Shown: positions 1 through 9,466, counted from the stretch's first letter. The stretch is 44,307 nucleotides of DNA from Bacteroidota bacterium (GCA_016234735.1 JACRAN010000200.1:1-44307), one strand, 5' to 3'. Numbers and translations: made by a program. Notes: generated by a model not told the origin, from the letters alone.

Positions 1-626
1 AAGCCCACCGCCAGCCCGACGTAAAGTTGCCGCTCCGTGTGCGCCTCGAGCAGCAACCGGGCGGTGCAGACGATCCCAGCCAACACAATCACGGCCATCA
101 TCACCAAATTGGTGCTGATTTCATAGGCTCCCAACCCACCGAGGTTGAGGGTGAAGGTGTCGAAATTGAAAAGAACGGCGTTGATGACGGCCATGCCCGC
201 CAACCCGCCCATGCCCGCTGCGTGGGCGCTGATTTTGGTGAAATTGTTCAGGAAAAACGAGCCAAACAAGGCGATGGTAGCCCCCAGTACCGCAATCACG
301 AACGGCTTGGGAATTTCCGGGTTGCTCTTGAAATTGATGAACATCCAGAGGTAAAAAACGCCGGTGAGGATGTACGGCCCGATGCGCTCGTGCCGGTCCC
401 GTAGTTCCATCGATTCGACCATTTTCAGCGATTTCATCAAAAAAACGGCGAAAATCGGCATCAAAAAAGTGGACAGGAACACCAGCAACACCAATTTCCA
501 ATGGTCGGCAATCGTGTAAACGCCGAACTGGTAGGGGTTGACCACCAGCAGCAGCACGAGCATGTACGTCACGATGAGCAACGGGTGAAACAGGATGGAA
601 ATGATTTTTGCCGGGATGCGGAGCAT
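1..626 (-). CDS. PAP2-like integral membrane protein (3' end outside the window)
   Basis: An open frame runs from an ATG at 626 to the window edge without a stop, giving 208 residues. It begins MLRIPAKIISILFHPLLIV and contains about five or six hydrophobic segments. Three places resemble the PAP2 phosphatase signature: RDRHERIGP (motif 1 region), SAHAAGMGG (motif 2, normally SGH) and ARLLLEAHTERQLYVG (motif 3, normally SR...H...D..G). The usual Asp of motif 3 is Gln here and the SGH glycine is Ala, so catalytic activity is uncertain. PAP2 proteins normally dephosphorylate lipid phosphates at the membrane. The gene lies downstream of tRNA-Arg on the same strand, separated by a terminator-like hairpin. 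A longer reading in another frame over the same DNA is a shadow. The fold assignment is inference from these motifs. Confidence 0.72.
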   Translation of the reverse strand, partial: MLRIPAKIISILFHPLLIVTYMLVLLLVVNPYQFGVYTIADHWKLVLLVFLSTFLMPIFAVFLMKSLKMVESMELRDRHERIGPYILTGVFYLWMFINFKSNPEIPKPFVIAVLGATIALFGSFFLNNFTKISAHAAGMGGLAGMAVINAVLFNFDTFTLNLGGLGAYEISTNLVMMAVIVLAGIVCTARLLLEAHTERQLYVGLAVG

Positions 627-660
627 GGGTTTCAATGAAAAAAGACATTGCGAAGCTAAA

Positions 661-700
661 CAAAAAAACCGTAAGCCATTGGTTTTAAATGACTTACGGT
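661..700 (-). terminator. Intrinsic terminator downstream of tRNA-Arg
   Basis: Arms at 668-680 and 688-700 pair over 13 positions, with one G-U wobble in the minus-strand RNA. The stem is followed by seven Ts on the minus strand (668-662). This is a standard intrinsic terminator placed 16 nt after the tRNA 3' end. Confidence 0.8.
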
Positions 701-715
701 AGGTTGATTTTGTTT

Positions 716-790
716 TGGTAGTCCCGACGGGAATCGAACCCATATCTAAAGTTTAGGAAACTTCCGTTCTATCCGTTGAACTACGGGACC
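716..790 (-). tRNA. tRNA-Arg (anticodon CCT)
   Basis: On the minus strand the 75-nt sequence folds as a complete cloverleaf. The acceptor stem GGTCCCG pairs with CGGGACT. The D stem is GTTC/GAAC, the anticodon stem GAAGT/ACTTT has loop TTCCTAA, and the T stem ATGGG/CCCGT has loop TTCGATT. The loop gives anticodon CCT, which reads AGG (Arg). The 3' CCA is encoded (716-718). A terminator follows directly. Confidence 0.95.
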
Positions 791-794
791 TTGC

Positions 795-933
795 GATTTC
801 GGATTTCGGATTTCGGATTTCGGATTGGGCGCCAAAACCATCAGTTTTCAGGTTCCGGCGGGTCATCCGAAATCCGAAATCCCACATCCGAAATCGTTCC
901 GGGCGGCAAATTTAAGCCGAAATCCGAATTTCC
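795..933. repeat. Heptameric quasi-palindromic repeat upstream of tRNA-Arg
   Basis: Positions 795-826 are iterations of the 7-nt word GATTTCG. Positions 865-895 carry the inverse complement (words such as ATCCGAA), and another partial copy lies at 917-933. The arms are separated by about 38 bp. The element sits between the tRNA and its likely promoter, so it may be transcribed in the pre-tRNA leader. The short reading frame it creates on the plus strand (FRISDFG words) is a product of the repeat, not a gene. Confidence 0.85.
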
Positions 934-937
934 CAAT
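907..937 (-). promoter_or_regulatory. Candidate promoter for tRNA-Arg
   Basis: The minus strand reads TAAATTTG at 914-907, matching the Bacteroidota -7 consensus TAnnTTTG. An imperfect -33 element (ATTG, 937-934) lies 19 nt upstream. It lies between the fructosamine-kinase stop and the tRNA and would give a leader of about 110 nt. Confidence 0.4.
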
Positions 938-955
938 TGCCCGATTCCGCTAATT

Positions 956-1849
956 TCAAATTAGCTGCCCCAACGCTGAACGCACCGACCCAACGTACCC
1001 GCCGCCGAACAGGTTCACATGCACCAGCAGGTAGTAAAGTTGGTACACAGGTAGCCGCTGCTCGAAGCCCGGTGCAAGCGGCCACGCCGCCTCGTAGCTG
1101 CGGTAAAACGGGCGCTCAAAGCCCCCGAACAAGCGGCTCATGGCCAGGTCCATTTCCCGGTGGGCGTAGCTCACGGCGGGGTCGATGAGCACGGGCTGCC
1201 CGGCAGTGCTGCACAGGAAGTTGCCGCTCCACAAATCGCCGTGGGTGAGGGCAGGCGGCTCGGCAGGGCACAGGTCGGGCAGCTTTTTGAAAAGTATTTC
1301 AAAATCCTGAAAATCAGCGCTTTGCAAGCGGTTCGATTGCTTTGCGAGGTCAAGCTGTGGCAGCAGCCGTTCGTGAATGTAGAACGATGCCCAGGTGTCA
1401 TGCTGGCTGTTGGATTGGGGCAGGGAGCCGATGAAATTGTCGTGGCCGAGGCCGAATTTTTCGGCGGAGGAGCGGTGCAGGTGGGCCAGACCGGTACCGA
1501 ATTTTTCCCAAAAAACGGGTGGCCGGAAGCCGGTCTCGATGAATTCGAGCAGGAGGAAAGCGCCCTGCGGCGTTTCACCGAAACCGAGGACGGCGGGCGT
1601 TCGCAGCGCCCCGGCGGAAGCCAGCAGCCCAAGTCCGGCAGCTTCCGTCCCGAACATCCGGCCAGCCTGCGGACCGGTGTTCGTTTTCAGGAAAAAACTG
1701 CCCGTCGGAGCCTCCAGCCGGAAGGCTTGGTTGATGTCGCCGCCGCTCACCGGCTGCACGGAGCGGATGTCCGTGCCGAGGATGTCGCGGCAGCGCAGCA
1801 GGATTTCGGCGGGAACTTGGGACGGCAGCATGGGCGGTTTTTGCCTCAA
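956..1849 (-). CDS. Fructosamine/ketosamine-3-kinase family protein
   Basis: This 297-residue protein has the APH-like kinase features of the fructosamine-kinase family. It shows an N-terminal GGDIN nucleotide-loop region (about residue 38), FFLKTN with the ATP-contacting Lys, and the Brenner motif HGDLWSGN (about residues 204-211). IDPAVSYAHREMDLAM follows and holds the metal-binding Asp. The C-terminus is YQLYYLLVHVNLFGGGYV. Length and motif order fit the bacterial family. Members phosphorylate protein-bound ketosamines so that glycation adducts break down; the substrate here is unproven. It starts 37 bp after the mbtH-like gene on the same strand, so the two are probably co-transcribed. 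Its stop codon lies in a small palindrome (950-966). Confidence 0.92.
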   Translation of the reverse strand: MRQKPPMLPSQVPAEILLRCRDILGTDIRSVQPVSGGDINQAFRLEAPTGSFFLKTNTGPQAGRMFGTEAAGLGLLASAGALRTPAVLGFGETPQGAFLLLEFIETGFRPPVFWEKFGTGLAHLHRSSAEKFGLGHDNFIGSLPQSNSQHDTWASFYIHERLLPQLDLAKQSNRLQSADFQDFEILFKKLPDLCPAEPPALTHGDLWSGNFLCSTAGQPVLIDPAVSYAHREMDLAMSRLFGGFERPFYRSYEAAWPLAPGFEQRLPVYQLYYLLVHVNLFGGGYVGSVRSALGQLI

Positions 1850-1886
1850 AAATGCAGCAACGGGTCAACATTTTTCAGGGAAAAAA

Positions 1887-2129
1887 TCACTCGCCTTGCT
1901 CGGCTTGCCGCTCCCGCTCCATCTCCTCCATTTTCTTGCGCAGGCTCAACGGGCGCATGTCCGTCCAGACTTCCTTGATGTAATCCAAGCATTCCTGTTT
2001 CGGCCCGCTTTTGCCCACGTCGTTCCAGCCGAGCGGGTTTTCCCTATCGGCAGGCCAGATGCTGTACTGTTCTTCGTGGTTCACCACCACTTTGTAGATG
2101 GTGGTGTCTTCCCTGTCTTCCCATGCCAT
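1887..2129 (-). CDS. MbtH-like NRPS accessory protein
   Basis: The chosen ATG at 2129 gives 80 residues starting [18 protein letters not shown] longer in-frame reading exists upstream, but it crosses the likely promoter and lacks family similarity. The MbtH signature is complete: [11 protein letters not shown] near the N-terminus, GWNDVGKSG in the middle and the [10 protein letters not shown] block near residue 60. MbtH proteins bind and activate adenylation domains of non-ribosomal peptide synthetases in the cytoplasm. No NRPS gene occurs in the window and the nearest partner is a fructosamine-kinase-like gene, so this is an orphan copy. The charged C-terminal tail ([14 protein letters not shown]) is slightly longer than in minimal family members. 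Confidence 0.93.
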   Translation of the reverse strand: MAWEDREDTTIYKVVVNHEEQYSIWPADRENPLGWNDVGKSGPKQECLDYIKEVWTDMRPLSLRKKMEEMERERQAEQGE

Positions 2130-2206
2130 GATGCTGAAATTTTGATGGTGAAAGTTGATACTGTGGATTGTGTGAACGAAACTCGTCCACGCCAATCCAC
2201 GACCCC

Positions 2207-2237
2207 CAAATTTAGCAAAAGTCGAAGATTTGGGAAA
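2207..2237 (-). promoter_or_regulatory. Candidate promoter of the mbtH - fructosamine kinase unit
   Basis: The minus strand reads TAAATTTG at 2214-2207, with a TTTC at 2237-2234 19 nt upstream. This is close to the Bacteroidota TTTG/TAnnTTTG promoter. It would give a leader of about 70 nt and supports the start at 2129. The rest of 2130-2323 shows nothing recognisable. Confidence 0.5.
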
Positions 2238-2323
2238 ATGCCACCGATAACCCCATGCCTCAGCCGTTAATTGTCGGACGAGGAAACCACCAAAACTTTC
2301 GGACAGGTGGTTTCCAAAACGGT

Positions 2324-5300
2324 TCATTGGACAATGATTTTTTCAAAAAAACGCCTCGTGCCGCTCCAGACTTGCAAAGTGTAAACTCCCGCAGCCAAGC
2401 CACTGACATCCAATGCGTTAGTACCGCTGCCGACGGTCATCGAGCGAACGAGTTGCCCCGCCGGGGTGAACAGGCTCACCGTGATTTCCTCCTCTGTGTT
2501 TTCCGGCAAAAGCAAGGTCAGTCCGCCGTCGCTGACGGGGTTTGGGAAGGCCCTGAGATTTCCGAAATCTTGAAGATTTCGGAAATCTGCGCTCACCACT
2601 TTCGAGAACTCCTCCCCGCCGTCAAAATCCACTTGCCGCAAGCGGTAGTAGTTCATGCCGGGCAGTGGTTTTTCATCCAAAAAAGAATAGTCGTGGGCTG
2701 CGGTGGTCGTGCCGTTTCCTGCCACGAAACCCAGCATTTCCCAGGCTGCGCCATCGCTGCTGCGCTGCACCTCGAAGCCCTGGTTGTTGGTTTCGCTGGC
2801 GGTCGCCCATTCCAAGCGCACCATTTCGCCTTCGGCAAATGCCTGAAAGTCAACCAGTTCAACCGGCAGCACCAAGGCATTGAGCGTGACCTTCGTGCTG
2901 GTGTAGCTCACGGTAAAACTGATGCCCGACACGGGCGGGATGGTCACGCTGGCAAAAGTGCCCGTGCGGCTGCCGAAGGTCATGATGTCGAAGGTCTCGC
3001 CGCCGGTGGGGGTGAAGCTGCCCCAGTTCACCACGAGGCTGGCGCTGCTCAACGTGGCTGCGCCGGAAATGGCGAGCACGTCGTGCTGCGTGCCGGGCGT
3101 CGTGCCGTTGATTTCGCAGTGATAGGCTGCGGCAGTGAGGTCGTAATCATGCGAAACAGTCAGTGTGCCGGGGCTGGTGCCGGGTCGGAGGGTGGCTCCG
3201 GCAGGCGTGTAAAGCTGCCCAGTGTTGTTGATGGTACCGCTGCCTTTGAGCGCACACTCGATGTGCAGGGCTTTGCCGGCGGCAATGTTCAGCGTGCCGT
3301 CCACTTGGAAGGAGGAATTCCCGTGGAAAAAGGTCAGGAAGCCGTTCTGGTTGAAAATATTGGAATTGGTGATGTTCAATTGGAAGTGCGATGTGAAGTT
3401 GCCATTGGTGTTGATGGTGCCGGTGTTGGTCAAAATGGTGTAGCCTGAGCCGGGGGTGATATTTGCAAAACTACCGTTTAAAGTTAAGGTGCCCGAATTG
3501 ACGATGGCATTGACAAAGTTGCTAAAAAAGTCGAGTTGGTCCACGAACGTGCAAGTGCCTGTGTTCGTGAAGGTGTAGAACTGACCAAGGGTAAACCCGT
3601 TGTTCGTAATCGTTCCGTTGTTCAGAAAGTTGGCGCCAAGCTGTATCCTGCCGCCGGTCGTAGATACAAAGGCGCCATCATTGACCGTCGGGCCTCTAAA
3701 AAAGGCGGATGCGTTCTCGATGGAAAATATGGCACCGGCGTAGTTGTTCACCGTGCCGTTGGTTGCCCAAAACGTACTGTGAATCGTCAGCGTGCCGTAA
3801 TTGTGGATGGCAGAACCGTTCTCGCCGGCGATGTTTAACACGCCCGTCTGGTGGCGCAAGTCGGGCGCATGGTTGTTCAGCACGCCGTACAAAAGCAGCG
3901 TGCCATTGTTGCAGGCAATCGCCCCCCGGTGCGTCAGCGTGGAGCCGCCCGACACTTGCACGGTGCAGTTGACAATGTGGAAAGTGCCGCCGGTTTTGTT
4001 TTCAAAAATGCCGCCGCCAGAGATGGTTGAGTTGGCCGAAAAAATCAGCAAGCCGCTGTTGTTGTTGAAAACGCTCGTTGCGCCCGCCACCGTGATTGCC
4101 TGCCCGGTGAGGTCGTCCGCATTCTGAAAAGTCCCGCCGTTGACGGTCAAAGTGCCGCTGCCGCTCAAATCACCGTTGTTGAAGACCTCTCCGCCCGTTT
4201 GCAGCAGCGTGCCATTGTTCACGATGCCGCCGGAGTTGGTGAGGGTGCCTGCGCTCGTCAGCGTCCGACCGGAAGCGATGGTAAACGGCTGGCTGGCCGT
4301 GAGTTGCCCGCCGCTGTTGTTGTTCAATGTGCCGCTGTCGTAGGTGAAATTTTGGCTGAAGTCCAAAACTCCGCCGCTGTTGTTGTTCAAGGTTCCGCCG
4401 GTGAGGGCGAGCGTCAATTGGCTGCTGTGCGTCAGGTTTCCCGTGTTGTTCAACGTGCCGCCCTCGATGCTGAAAGTGCCCGTGCCGGAGGTGGAGCCGA
4501 CCGTCCCGGCGTTGTTGAAGACCACGCCCGAACCCAGCGCGAATGCCGCCCCGTCGTTCACCCGGAAAGCTCCGCCGCTGCTGACGCTGAGGGTTGCCCC
4601 GCTCGCGGGGGCAAGCGTTCCCGCATTCAGGTCCAAAATACCCGACACGTTTGTTGCCGAAGCGCCACCGAGCGTGAAACTGTTGGCTGCCCCGATGGTC
4701 ATTGTACCGCCCAGGGTCAAGGTTCCCAGGTTGTTCAAAACGCTGGTGTTGATGATGGTCAGGCTTTTCCCGGTGGGAATGACCAGCGTACCGCCCGCTT
4801 CCACGTTGACGACCTGGATGCCGAAAAGGAAGTCTTCGTCGAGGGTCAGCGTGGCAGCATTTTGCACGTTGATGGTGCCCTGCGGGAAATCGAGGTCAAT
4901 GACCGTGCCGCCGCCGCTCAGGCTCACCGTCATGTTTGCACTGAGGTTGACGGTGGCTTGGTTGATGCCTAGCAAGCCGTTGTTCGGCGAGAAAATGCCG
5001 CCGAGGTTCAGCACCGCCGCCGCCCCGGTCATTTGCAGCAGGGCATTCAGGTTCAGGGTGCCGCCGGTGTTGTTGCTCAAGTTGCCGTTGTTCATGGTCA
5101 GGGTGGCGTTGAGGTTCAACGTGCCGCCCGTGTTGTTGGACAAGGTGCCGTTGACAGTCAGGGCGGCGTTGCTGTTCAGGGTTCCGGCATTGGCGATTGC
5201 GCCGCCCGTTGTCGTGAGGGCATTTTGGATGGTCAATGTCCCGCCTGCGAGGTTGTTCAGGTTTCCGGCGGAAAGCGCCAGCGTCGTGGCGGTGTTGGAG

Positions 5301-6784
5301 AGTGTGCCGGAGTTGTTCAGCGTTCCGTCCGCCACCGACAAAGTGCCGTTGCCGGACAGGCTGCCCGATGCCTGGTTCAACGTGGAACCCGTCGAAAGGG
5401 TCAGCGTCTGCCCGTTCAGGTTGAGGTTTGCCCCGGTGTTGTTGTTGAAAGTGCCTACCGTGAAACTGGCATTCGTCGAGAGCTTGAAAAGCCCACCGCT
5501 TACGTTGTTGAACGTGCCGTTGAGCTGCACGGTGAGCGCCGGTGCCCCGCCATGCTCGATGGTTCCGGCGTTGTTGACGGTGCCGCCCGATTGGATGTTC
5601 AAGGTGCCCGTTTGCCCCATCGCTACGCCGACGGAACCCGTGTTGGTAAGCACGGCATTGACGGGCACAATCAGGCTGGCGGCATTGTGCAGGTTCAGTG
5701 TGGCAGCGTTGGAAAGGGCAAATCCGCCGGGCATTGTCAAGCCGGTCAGCAAGTCCACGGTGCCGCCAGTATTGTTGTTGAGCGCCCCGCTGTTGAGGTT
5801 CAACGTAAGGACGGCGCTGTTGTGCGCAAGGCTCCCGGTGTTGTTGAAGGTGCCGCCATCGAATTGGAAAATGCCTGTGCCGGAGGTGGCAGCGACCGTC
5901 CCGGCGTTGTTGAAAATCACGCCTGAAGTGAGGTAAAAATACGAGCCGTCGTTCACCCGGAACGCCCCGCCGTTGCCGACGGCGATGATGCAAGCGCCCG
6001 CCGGGGACACGGTATTGCTGGAATTGATGCTGAAAATGCCGTTTACGTTGAGGGTGCCCCCGTTGAGGAAAAACGAACTGTTGTTTACGTTGAAAGTAGC
6101 GCCGGGGTGGACGGTCAACGTGCCGCTGTTATGGCTGACATTGCCGGAGCTGAGATTGAAATTGTGGTAAAAGTGCAGTGTCCCGCTGTTGGTGAAAGAG
6201 GAAGTGGACGGCTTTTCAATGACCATCCCGGCGCTGCCGAGGGTACCGCTGTTGATGCTGTTGCCGCCGAAACTAAGGGTTCCGTTCCCAGTGACGGTGC
6301 CGCTGTTGTCGAGCATGGCGTTGCTCACCACGGCGTTGACGTTCATCTGCCCGGCATTGCTGATGGCTCCTCCGCAGAAGAAATCGGCGTTGAAAGTGAG
6401 CGTACCTGCTCCCGTATTGTTGATGCTACCACCGCCGGGCATGGAAAAGGTAAGCCCGCCCGCCCCGGCGTGGACGATGGAGCCGTTGTTGATTAAAATT
6501 CCCTGCGTAAAGTTGAGTGTGCCGCCCGTGGCGGTGAGGCTGCCGTTGATTTCAAGCCCGCCGCCGCTGCTGAAATTGACGGTGTTGTTTTCAAGGTTGC
6601 AGTCGCCGTTGATGGTGACGGAGCTGAAGCCAATGTTCAAACCGGGGTAGCCGGGCGACCATTTCGAGGCATCGTCCCAGTCGCCGGGACCGGTGAAGGT
6701 CCAGGGCTGTGCGTTTGCCGTGAGGCAAAAAGAGAAAATGAAGGCGAAAAGGAGGAGTGCGGTGTTGCGGAAAAGTACGTCCAT
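2324..6784 (-). CDS. Giant secreted repeat protein with T9SS sorting domain
   Basis: From the ATG at 6784 the protein has 1486 residues. The start was chosen because a clear signal peptide follows at once ([19 protein letters not shown]... ending near residue 26). Most of the chain, about residues 60-1250, is a low-complexity array of short beta-strand words such as [19 protein letters not shown] and FNNAGTV, as in right-handed beta-helix or filamentous adhesins. A fibronectin-like segment follows ([33 protein letters not shown]). The end is a T9SS type A sorting domain ([30 protein letters not shown], final EKIIVQ). It is predicted to be secreted and surface-attached, perhaps for adhesion or matrix. 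The C-terminal 170 residues are nearly identical to the protein at 18920. Long plus-strand frames opposite it are shadows of its repetitive codons. Confidence 0.9.
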   Translation of the reverse strand: MDVLFRNTALLLFAFIFSFCLTANAQPWTFTGPGDWDDASKWSPGYPGLNIGFSSVTINGDCNLENNTVNFSSGGGLEINGSLTATGGTLNFTQGILINNGSIVHAGAGGLTFSMPGGGSINNTGAGTLTFNADFFCGGAISNAGQMNVNAVVSNAMLDNSGTVTGNGTLSFGGNSINSGTLGSAGMVIEKPSTSSFTNSGTLHFYHNFNLSSGNVSHNSGTLTVHPGATFNVNNSSFFLNGGTLNVNGIFSINSSNTVSPAGACIIAVGNGGAFRVNDGSYFYLTSGVIFNNAGTVAATSGTGIFQFDGGTFNNTGSLAHNSAVLTLNLNSGALNNNTGGTVDLLTGLTMPGGFALSNAATLNLHNAASLIVPVNAVLTNTGSVGVAMGQTGTLNIQSGGTVNNAGTIEHGGAPALTVQLNGTFNNVSGGLFKLSTNASFTVGTFNNNTGANLNLNGQTLTLSTGSTLNQASGSLSGNGTLSVADGTLNNSGTLSNTATTLALSAGNLNNLAGGTLTIQNALTTTGGAIANAGTLNSNAALTVNGTLSNNTGGTLNLNATLTMNNGNLSNNTGGTLNLNALLQMTGAAAVLNLGGIFSPNNGLLGINQATVNLSANMTVSLSGGGTVIDLDFPQGTINVQNAATLTLDEDFLFGIQVVNVEAGGTLVIPTGKSLTIINTSVLNNLGTLTLGGTMTIGAANSFTLGGASATNVSGILDLNAGTLAPASGATLSVSSGGAFRVNDGAAFALGSGVVFNNAGTVGSTSGTGTFSIEGGTLNNTGNLTHSSQLTLALTGGTLNNNSGGVLDFSQNFTYDSGTLNNNSGGQLTASQPFTIASGRTLTSAGTLTNSGGIVNNGTLLQTGGEVFNNGDLSGSGTLTVNGGTFQNADDLTGQAITVAGATSVFNNNSGLLIFSANSTISGGGIFENKTGGTFHIVNCTVQVSGGSTLTHRGAIACNNGTLLLYGVLNNHAPDLRHQTGVLNIAGENGSAIHNYGTLTIHSTFWATNGTVNNYAGAIFSIENASAFFRGPTVNDGAFVSTTGGRIQLGANFLNNGTITNNGFTLGQFYTFTNTGTCTFVDQLDFFSNFVNAIVNSGTLTLNGSFANITPGSGYTILTNTGTINTNGNFTSHFQLNITNSNIFNQNGFLTFFHGNSSFQVDGTLNIAAGKALHIECALKGSGTINNTGQLYTPAGATLRPGTSPGTLTVSHDYDLTAAAYHCEINGTTPGTQHDVLAISGAATLSSASLVVNWGSFTPTGGETFDIMTFGSRTGTFASVTIPPVSGISFTVSYTSTKVTLNALVLPVELVDFQAFAEGEMVRLEWATASETNNQGFEVQRSSDGAAWEMLGFVAGNGTTTAAHDYSFLDEKPLPGMNYYRLRQVDFDGGEEFSKVVSADFRNLQDFGNLRAFPNPVSDGGLTLLLPENTEEEITVSLFTPAGQLVRSMTVGSGTNALDVSGLAAGVYTLQVWSGTRRFFEKIIVQ
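2556..2588. repeat. In-frame palindrome in the T9SS protein
   Basis: Two 15-bp arms (2556-2570 and 2574-2588) are perfect inverse complements around a 3-nt centre, and each arm is itself palindromic (AGATTTCCGAAATCT). It codes for residues [11 protein letters not shown] just before the sorting domain. The same element is at 19155-19187 in a paralogous position. Confidence 0.85.
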
Positions 6785-6922
6785 GAAAAAAATTTTAGGG
6801 GCAAATCTGCGGGTTTCCTTTGCCGGAGGCAAGAAATGGGGATGGACAACGCATGGACAAATAGCAACCGCCTTTCATTTTCAGGCGTGAAACTTTCGAA
6901 AAATCTTGCGTTTATTTGTTGG
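6785..6922. other. Divergent intergenic region
   Basis: This 138-bp space separates the giant T9SS gene (minus) from the TPR/HTH regulator (plus) and must hold both promoters. No good TAnnTTTG box is visible on either strand. The nearest plus-strand match is TTTATTTG close to the regulator's start. Confidence 0.4.
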
Positions 6923-8419
6923 ATGAAATGGAAAACCCATCTATTGCTATCGTTATTCCTCGCACTCGAAGCAAGTGCCCAAACCGCTGCGATAGACTCC
7001 CTCAAAACAGTTGCCCAGGCCGCCGTTCGGCAAAACGACCGCCGTGCCGAAGCCGTCGCCCTACGCCAACTGGCGAGGGAACAGGCCGACATGGGCAATG
7101 CCATCGAAGCGCTGCACAATGCCCAGCGGGCGCTCCAAATCTTCGAGTCTTTGGGAGAAAAGTCAGAGGTTTTCAACACCTACAACTCGCTGCTCGCCGT
7201 GTACCAGCAGTTGCACGATGGGCAGCAAATCATCGAAATCGCTACCAAAGGCATCGAGTACTCCAGAGGAACAGCCGATACCTCCCTGTTGATTGTCATG
7301 ACAACGGCACTCGGCATTGGCTACGACGAAACCAACCAGGACGAAAAAGCAGTCGCTTGCTACCTGGAGTGCATCGCACTGGAAGAAGCAATCGGGAAGT
7401 CTTCCGCACTGAGCCACGGCAACGTCAGCAGCAGTTTTTCCTCCCTCGGAAAATTTGACGAAGCCATCCGCCACGCCCGGCTTGCCTACGAAATCGCCCT
7501 CCCGAATCAAGATACCATGGCGATGGTGCTCGGCAAGTTGAACGAGTCCTACGCACTCGCCCTCAGCGGGCGGGGAAATGAAGCCCTTGATGCTACGGGT
7601 CAAACCGAAGCCTTGGCTGCCTCGCTCCATATTTCCAGCCTCGACCGGGACATCGTTTACCTGAAATCGCTCGGATTCGCAGGAAAAAAGGATTTTGAGA
7701 AAGCCTACCGCTACCATTTGCAATATTTCCAAATGGACAGTACCCTTTCCTCGGCAGAGCGAAACGCCCATTTCGCCGAACTCGAAGCCGTCTATCAGAC
7801 CAAAAGAAAAGAGGTGGAAAATGCCCAATTGAGCGCCGACATAGCCCGTCAGCGGACGTGGCTCGCAGCCATCACAGGGGCAGTGTTGCTGTTGGGTGCG
7901 GCAGTTTGGTTTCAACGTAAACGCCTGAAAATCAATGCCAAACTGCTTGAAACCGAAAAAACCCTTGCCAAAACCGAACGGCTGCGGGCTTTGGAGGAAA
8001 TTCAATTTTTCCAGCGGGAACTCGACGATTACACGCAGTTGCTCATCGAAAAAAACCAGGCAATCGAGGCGCTTAAAGCCGGATTGGAGACCGCCGCTCT
8101 TTCGGAAAACGCAGCTTCCGAAAAGGAAGACCTTCAAGCCCAACTCATGCAGGCAACCATCCTGACGGAGGCCGACTGGCGCAATTTCCGCCAGAAATTC
8201 GAGCGGGTACACGGCGGTTTTTTTGAAAAAATGGGGCAGGAAGTCCCCGATGCCACCGAAGCCGAACAACGCCTCGCCGTACTGACCAAGCTCGAACTGT
8301 CCAACCCCGAAATAGCCGCCATGCTCGGCATCTCGCCCGAAAGCGTGTCGAAGACCCGCTACCGCCTGCGCAAAAAACTGGGCGAACGGGACTTAGGTGC
8401 GGTGCTGCGGGAGATTTGA
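6923..8419 (+). CDS. TPR - transmembrane - coiled-coil - HTH regulator
   Basis: The start is placed at the ATG at 6923 (MKWKTHLLLSLFLALEASA), which gives a signal sequence; upstream in-frame codons lack one. The 498-residue protein has a periplasmic TPR-like helical region (about 25-305). One membrane helix follows (about 310-330, WLAAITGAVLLLGAAVWF), then a coiled coil. The C-terminal domain has the block ATILTEADWRNFRQKFERVH and a helix-turn-helix LSNPEIAAMLGISPESVSK (about 460-480). This layout suggests a membrane-bound one-component regulator that senses through its TPRs and binds DNA from the membrane. Paralogues lie at 31070 and 35591. It diverges from the giant T9SS gene, an obvious candidate target. 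The signal it senses is unknown. Confidence 0.85.
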   Translation: MKWKTHLLLSLFLALEASAQTAAIDSLKTVAQAAVRQNDRRAEAVALRQLAREQADMGNAIEALHNAQRALQIFESLGEKSEVFNTYNSLLAVYQQLHDGQQIIEIATKGIEYSRGTADTSLLIVMTTALGIGYDETNQDEKAVACYLECIALEEAIGKSSALSHGNVSSSFSSLGKFDEAIRHARLAYEIALPNQDTMAMVLGKLNESYALALSGRGNEALDATGQTEALAASLHISSLDRDIVYLKSLGFAGKKDFEKAYRYHLQYFQMDSTLSSAERNAHFAELEAVYQTKRKEVENAQLSADIARQRTWLAAITGAVLLLGAAVWFQRKRLKINAKLLETEKTLAKTERLRALEEIQFFQRELDDYTQLLIEKNQAIEALKAGLETAALSENAASEKEDLQAQLMQATILTEADWRNFRQKFERVHGGFFEKMGQEVPDATEAEQRLAVLTKLELSNPEIAAMLGISPESVSKTRYRLRKKLGERDLGAVLREI

Positions 8420-8435
8420 GGGTTGTACTGCCGGG

Positions 8436-8690
8436 CAGCTTGGGATTAATGTCGCTCCACGATTTTTTTTTAAAAAACGCCCCTCGCCATCCCACACCTG
8501 CAAGGTGAAAAATCCCTGCCGCTAATCCGCTGACATCCAATGAATTAGCGAGACGATACCGACTGTCGCCGAGCGCACAAGTTGCTCCCCCGGGCCGAAC
8601 AGGCCCGCCACGATTTCTCCTTTCATGTTTCAGGCAGAAGCAAGGTCAACTCGCCGTCCGCCAGAGGCGGATGGGGGAAGCACTGAGTTT
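8436..8690 (-). pseudogene. Decayed T9SS C-terminal sorting domain
   Basis: Read on the minus strand, the DNA still encodes pieces of a sorting domain in more than one frame. These are FPHPPLADGELTLLLPET then a stop, GEQLVRSATVG in another frame, and finally AAGIFTLQVWDGEGRF with a stop before it. The order and wording match the sorting domains at 2324 and 18920. At least two frameshifts and internal stops show it is dead. It lies just downstream of the tail-collar gene at 8698 and converges on the TPR/HTH regulator. Confidence 0.8.
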
Positions 8691-8697
8691 ATCCCGC

Positions 8698-9216
8698 TCA
8701 TCCCCTCGACGGGAAAACCCCCTCCATGCAGATGATGTAGTTCAGCCCCAGATACGGCTGCCGGATGTCGAAAGGCTGGCTGCCACCAACGGTGCCAATC
8801 ATGCCTGGCGCCATGTTGGTGTTGGCTGTTTCGTCGTAGAAACCGTTGTCGGAGGCGCTGGCACCGAGGTAATTGCCGCTGGGATGGTCGCCGCCTGCGA
8901 ATTGGTTGCTGGCCATCACCGGATGCGAGTGCATCGGCATGTTGGCAATGGTAAGGGCGGTCGATTCCGAGCCGCCCGTTTCGCCCAACTGAAGGTCGGA
9001 AAGCCCGGGGCCTTGGCCCGTACCGGCAGGCACCCTGCCCCGCAGGTCGGGCAGTGCGAAGGTGGTCTGTCCGTCGCCGCCGTAGGTGGTGCCGAGGATG
9101 GAAAACAAGGCGGTGTTTTGGGCGATAGAGAGCAATTGCCCGTTGCAAAATGCCCATCCACGGGGTGCGAAGTTGCCCGCGAAGAGTACCACTGAACCGA
9201 TAAATGATTCGTACAT
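8698..9216 (-). CDS. Phage tail-collar domain protein, cytoplasmic form
   Basis: This 172-residue protein belongs to the tail-collar/microcystin-dependent protein (MdpB) family. It begins MYESFIGSVVLFAGNFAPRG and shows GWAFCNGQLLSI, ILGTTYGGDGQTTFALPDLRGR and the C-terminal YLGLNYIICMEGVFPSRG. Unlike the paralogues at 16725 and 29954 it has no signal peptide. The collar fold comes from short tail fibres of phages; the role of free-standing bacterial copies is not established. It follows the cold-shock gene by 41 bp and is probably third in an operon with the DUF1573 protein. No other phage gene is present, so a prophage is not supported. Confidence 0.9.
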   Translation of the reverse strand: MYESFIGSVVLFAGNFAPRGWAFCNGQLLSIAQNTALFSILGTTYGGDGQTTFALPDLRGRVPAGTGQGPGLSDLQLGETGGSESTALTIANMPMHSHPVMASNQFAGGDHPSGNYLGASASDNGFYDETANTNMAPGMIGTVGGSQPFDIRQPYLGLNYIICMEGVFPSRG

Positions 9217-9257
9217 AGTTGATTGTTTTGAATGGTGAATGAATGTGAATGTATTTG

Positions 9258-9449
9258 TCAGGCAAGCCGCACGTCCACTGCGTTCATGCCCTTTTTTCCT
9301 CTGGCAGTTTCATAGGTGACGATGTCACCTTCTCTGATTTGGTCAACCAGCCCTGAAACATGAACGAAGATTTCCTGACCTGAAGCTGAATCTATGATGA
9401 AGCCGAAGCCTTTAGCTTCGTTGAACATCTTGACTGTTCCTTTGTACAT
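9258..9449 (-). CDS. Cold-shock domain protein (CspA family)
   Basis: The start at 9449 (MYKGTVKMFNEAKGFGFI) gives a typical 63-residue single-domain cold-shock protein; a longer frame adds seven unrelated residues. RNP1 (KGFGFI) and RNP2 (IFVHVS) are intact. Such proteins bind single-stranded RNA or DNA in the cytoplasm as RNA chaperones. It starts 17 bp after the stop of the DUF1573 gene and ends 41 bp before the collar gene, so it is probably the middle gene of an operon. A second cold-shock domain at 14951 carries a signal peptide. Confidence 0.94.
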   Translation of the reverse strand: MYKGTVKMFNEAKGFGFIIDSASGQEIFVHVSGLVDQIREGDIVTYETARGKKGMNAVDVRLA

Positions 9450-9466
9450 TTTGATAGGATTTAGGT

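Noticed and set aside
121-663. 180-codon minus-strand frame at the left edge
   Set aside because: Another minus-strand frame over the same DNA encodes a membrane protein with PAP2-like motifs; this one is rich in His, Arg and Pro and is a shadow.
776-964. 62-codon frame with FRISDFG words near the tRNA
   Set aside because: It is the translation of the heptameric repeat; it starts in the tRNA gene and has no other support.
4344-5936. 530-codon plus-strand frame opposite the giant T9SS gene
   Set aside because: It is a shadow of the repetitive Asn/Gly/Thr codons on the other strand; it has no start context, signal or domain.
8698-9216. Possible prophage suggested by tail-collar proteins
   Set aside because: No capsid, terminase, integrase, attachment site or other tail gene is present, and two of three collar proteins have signal peptides.
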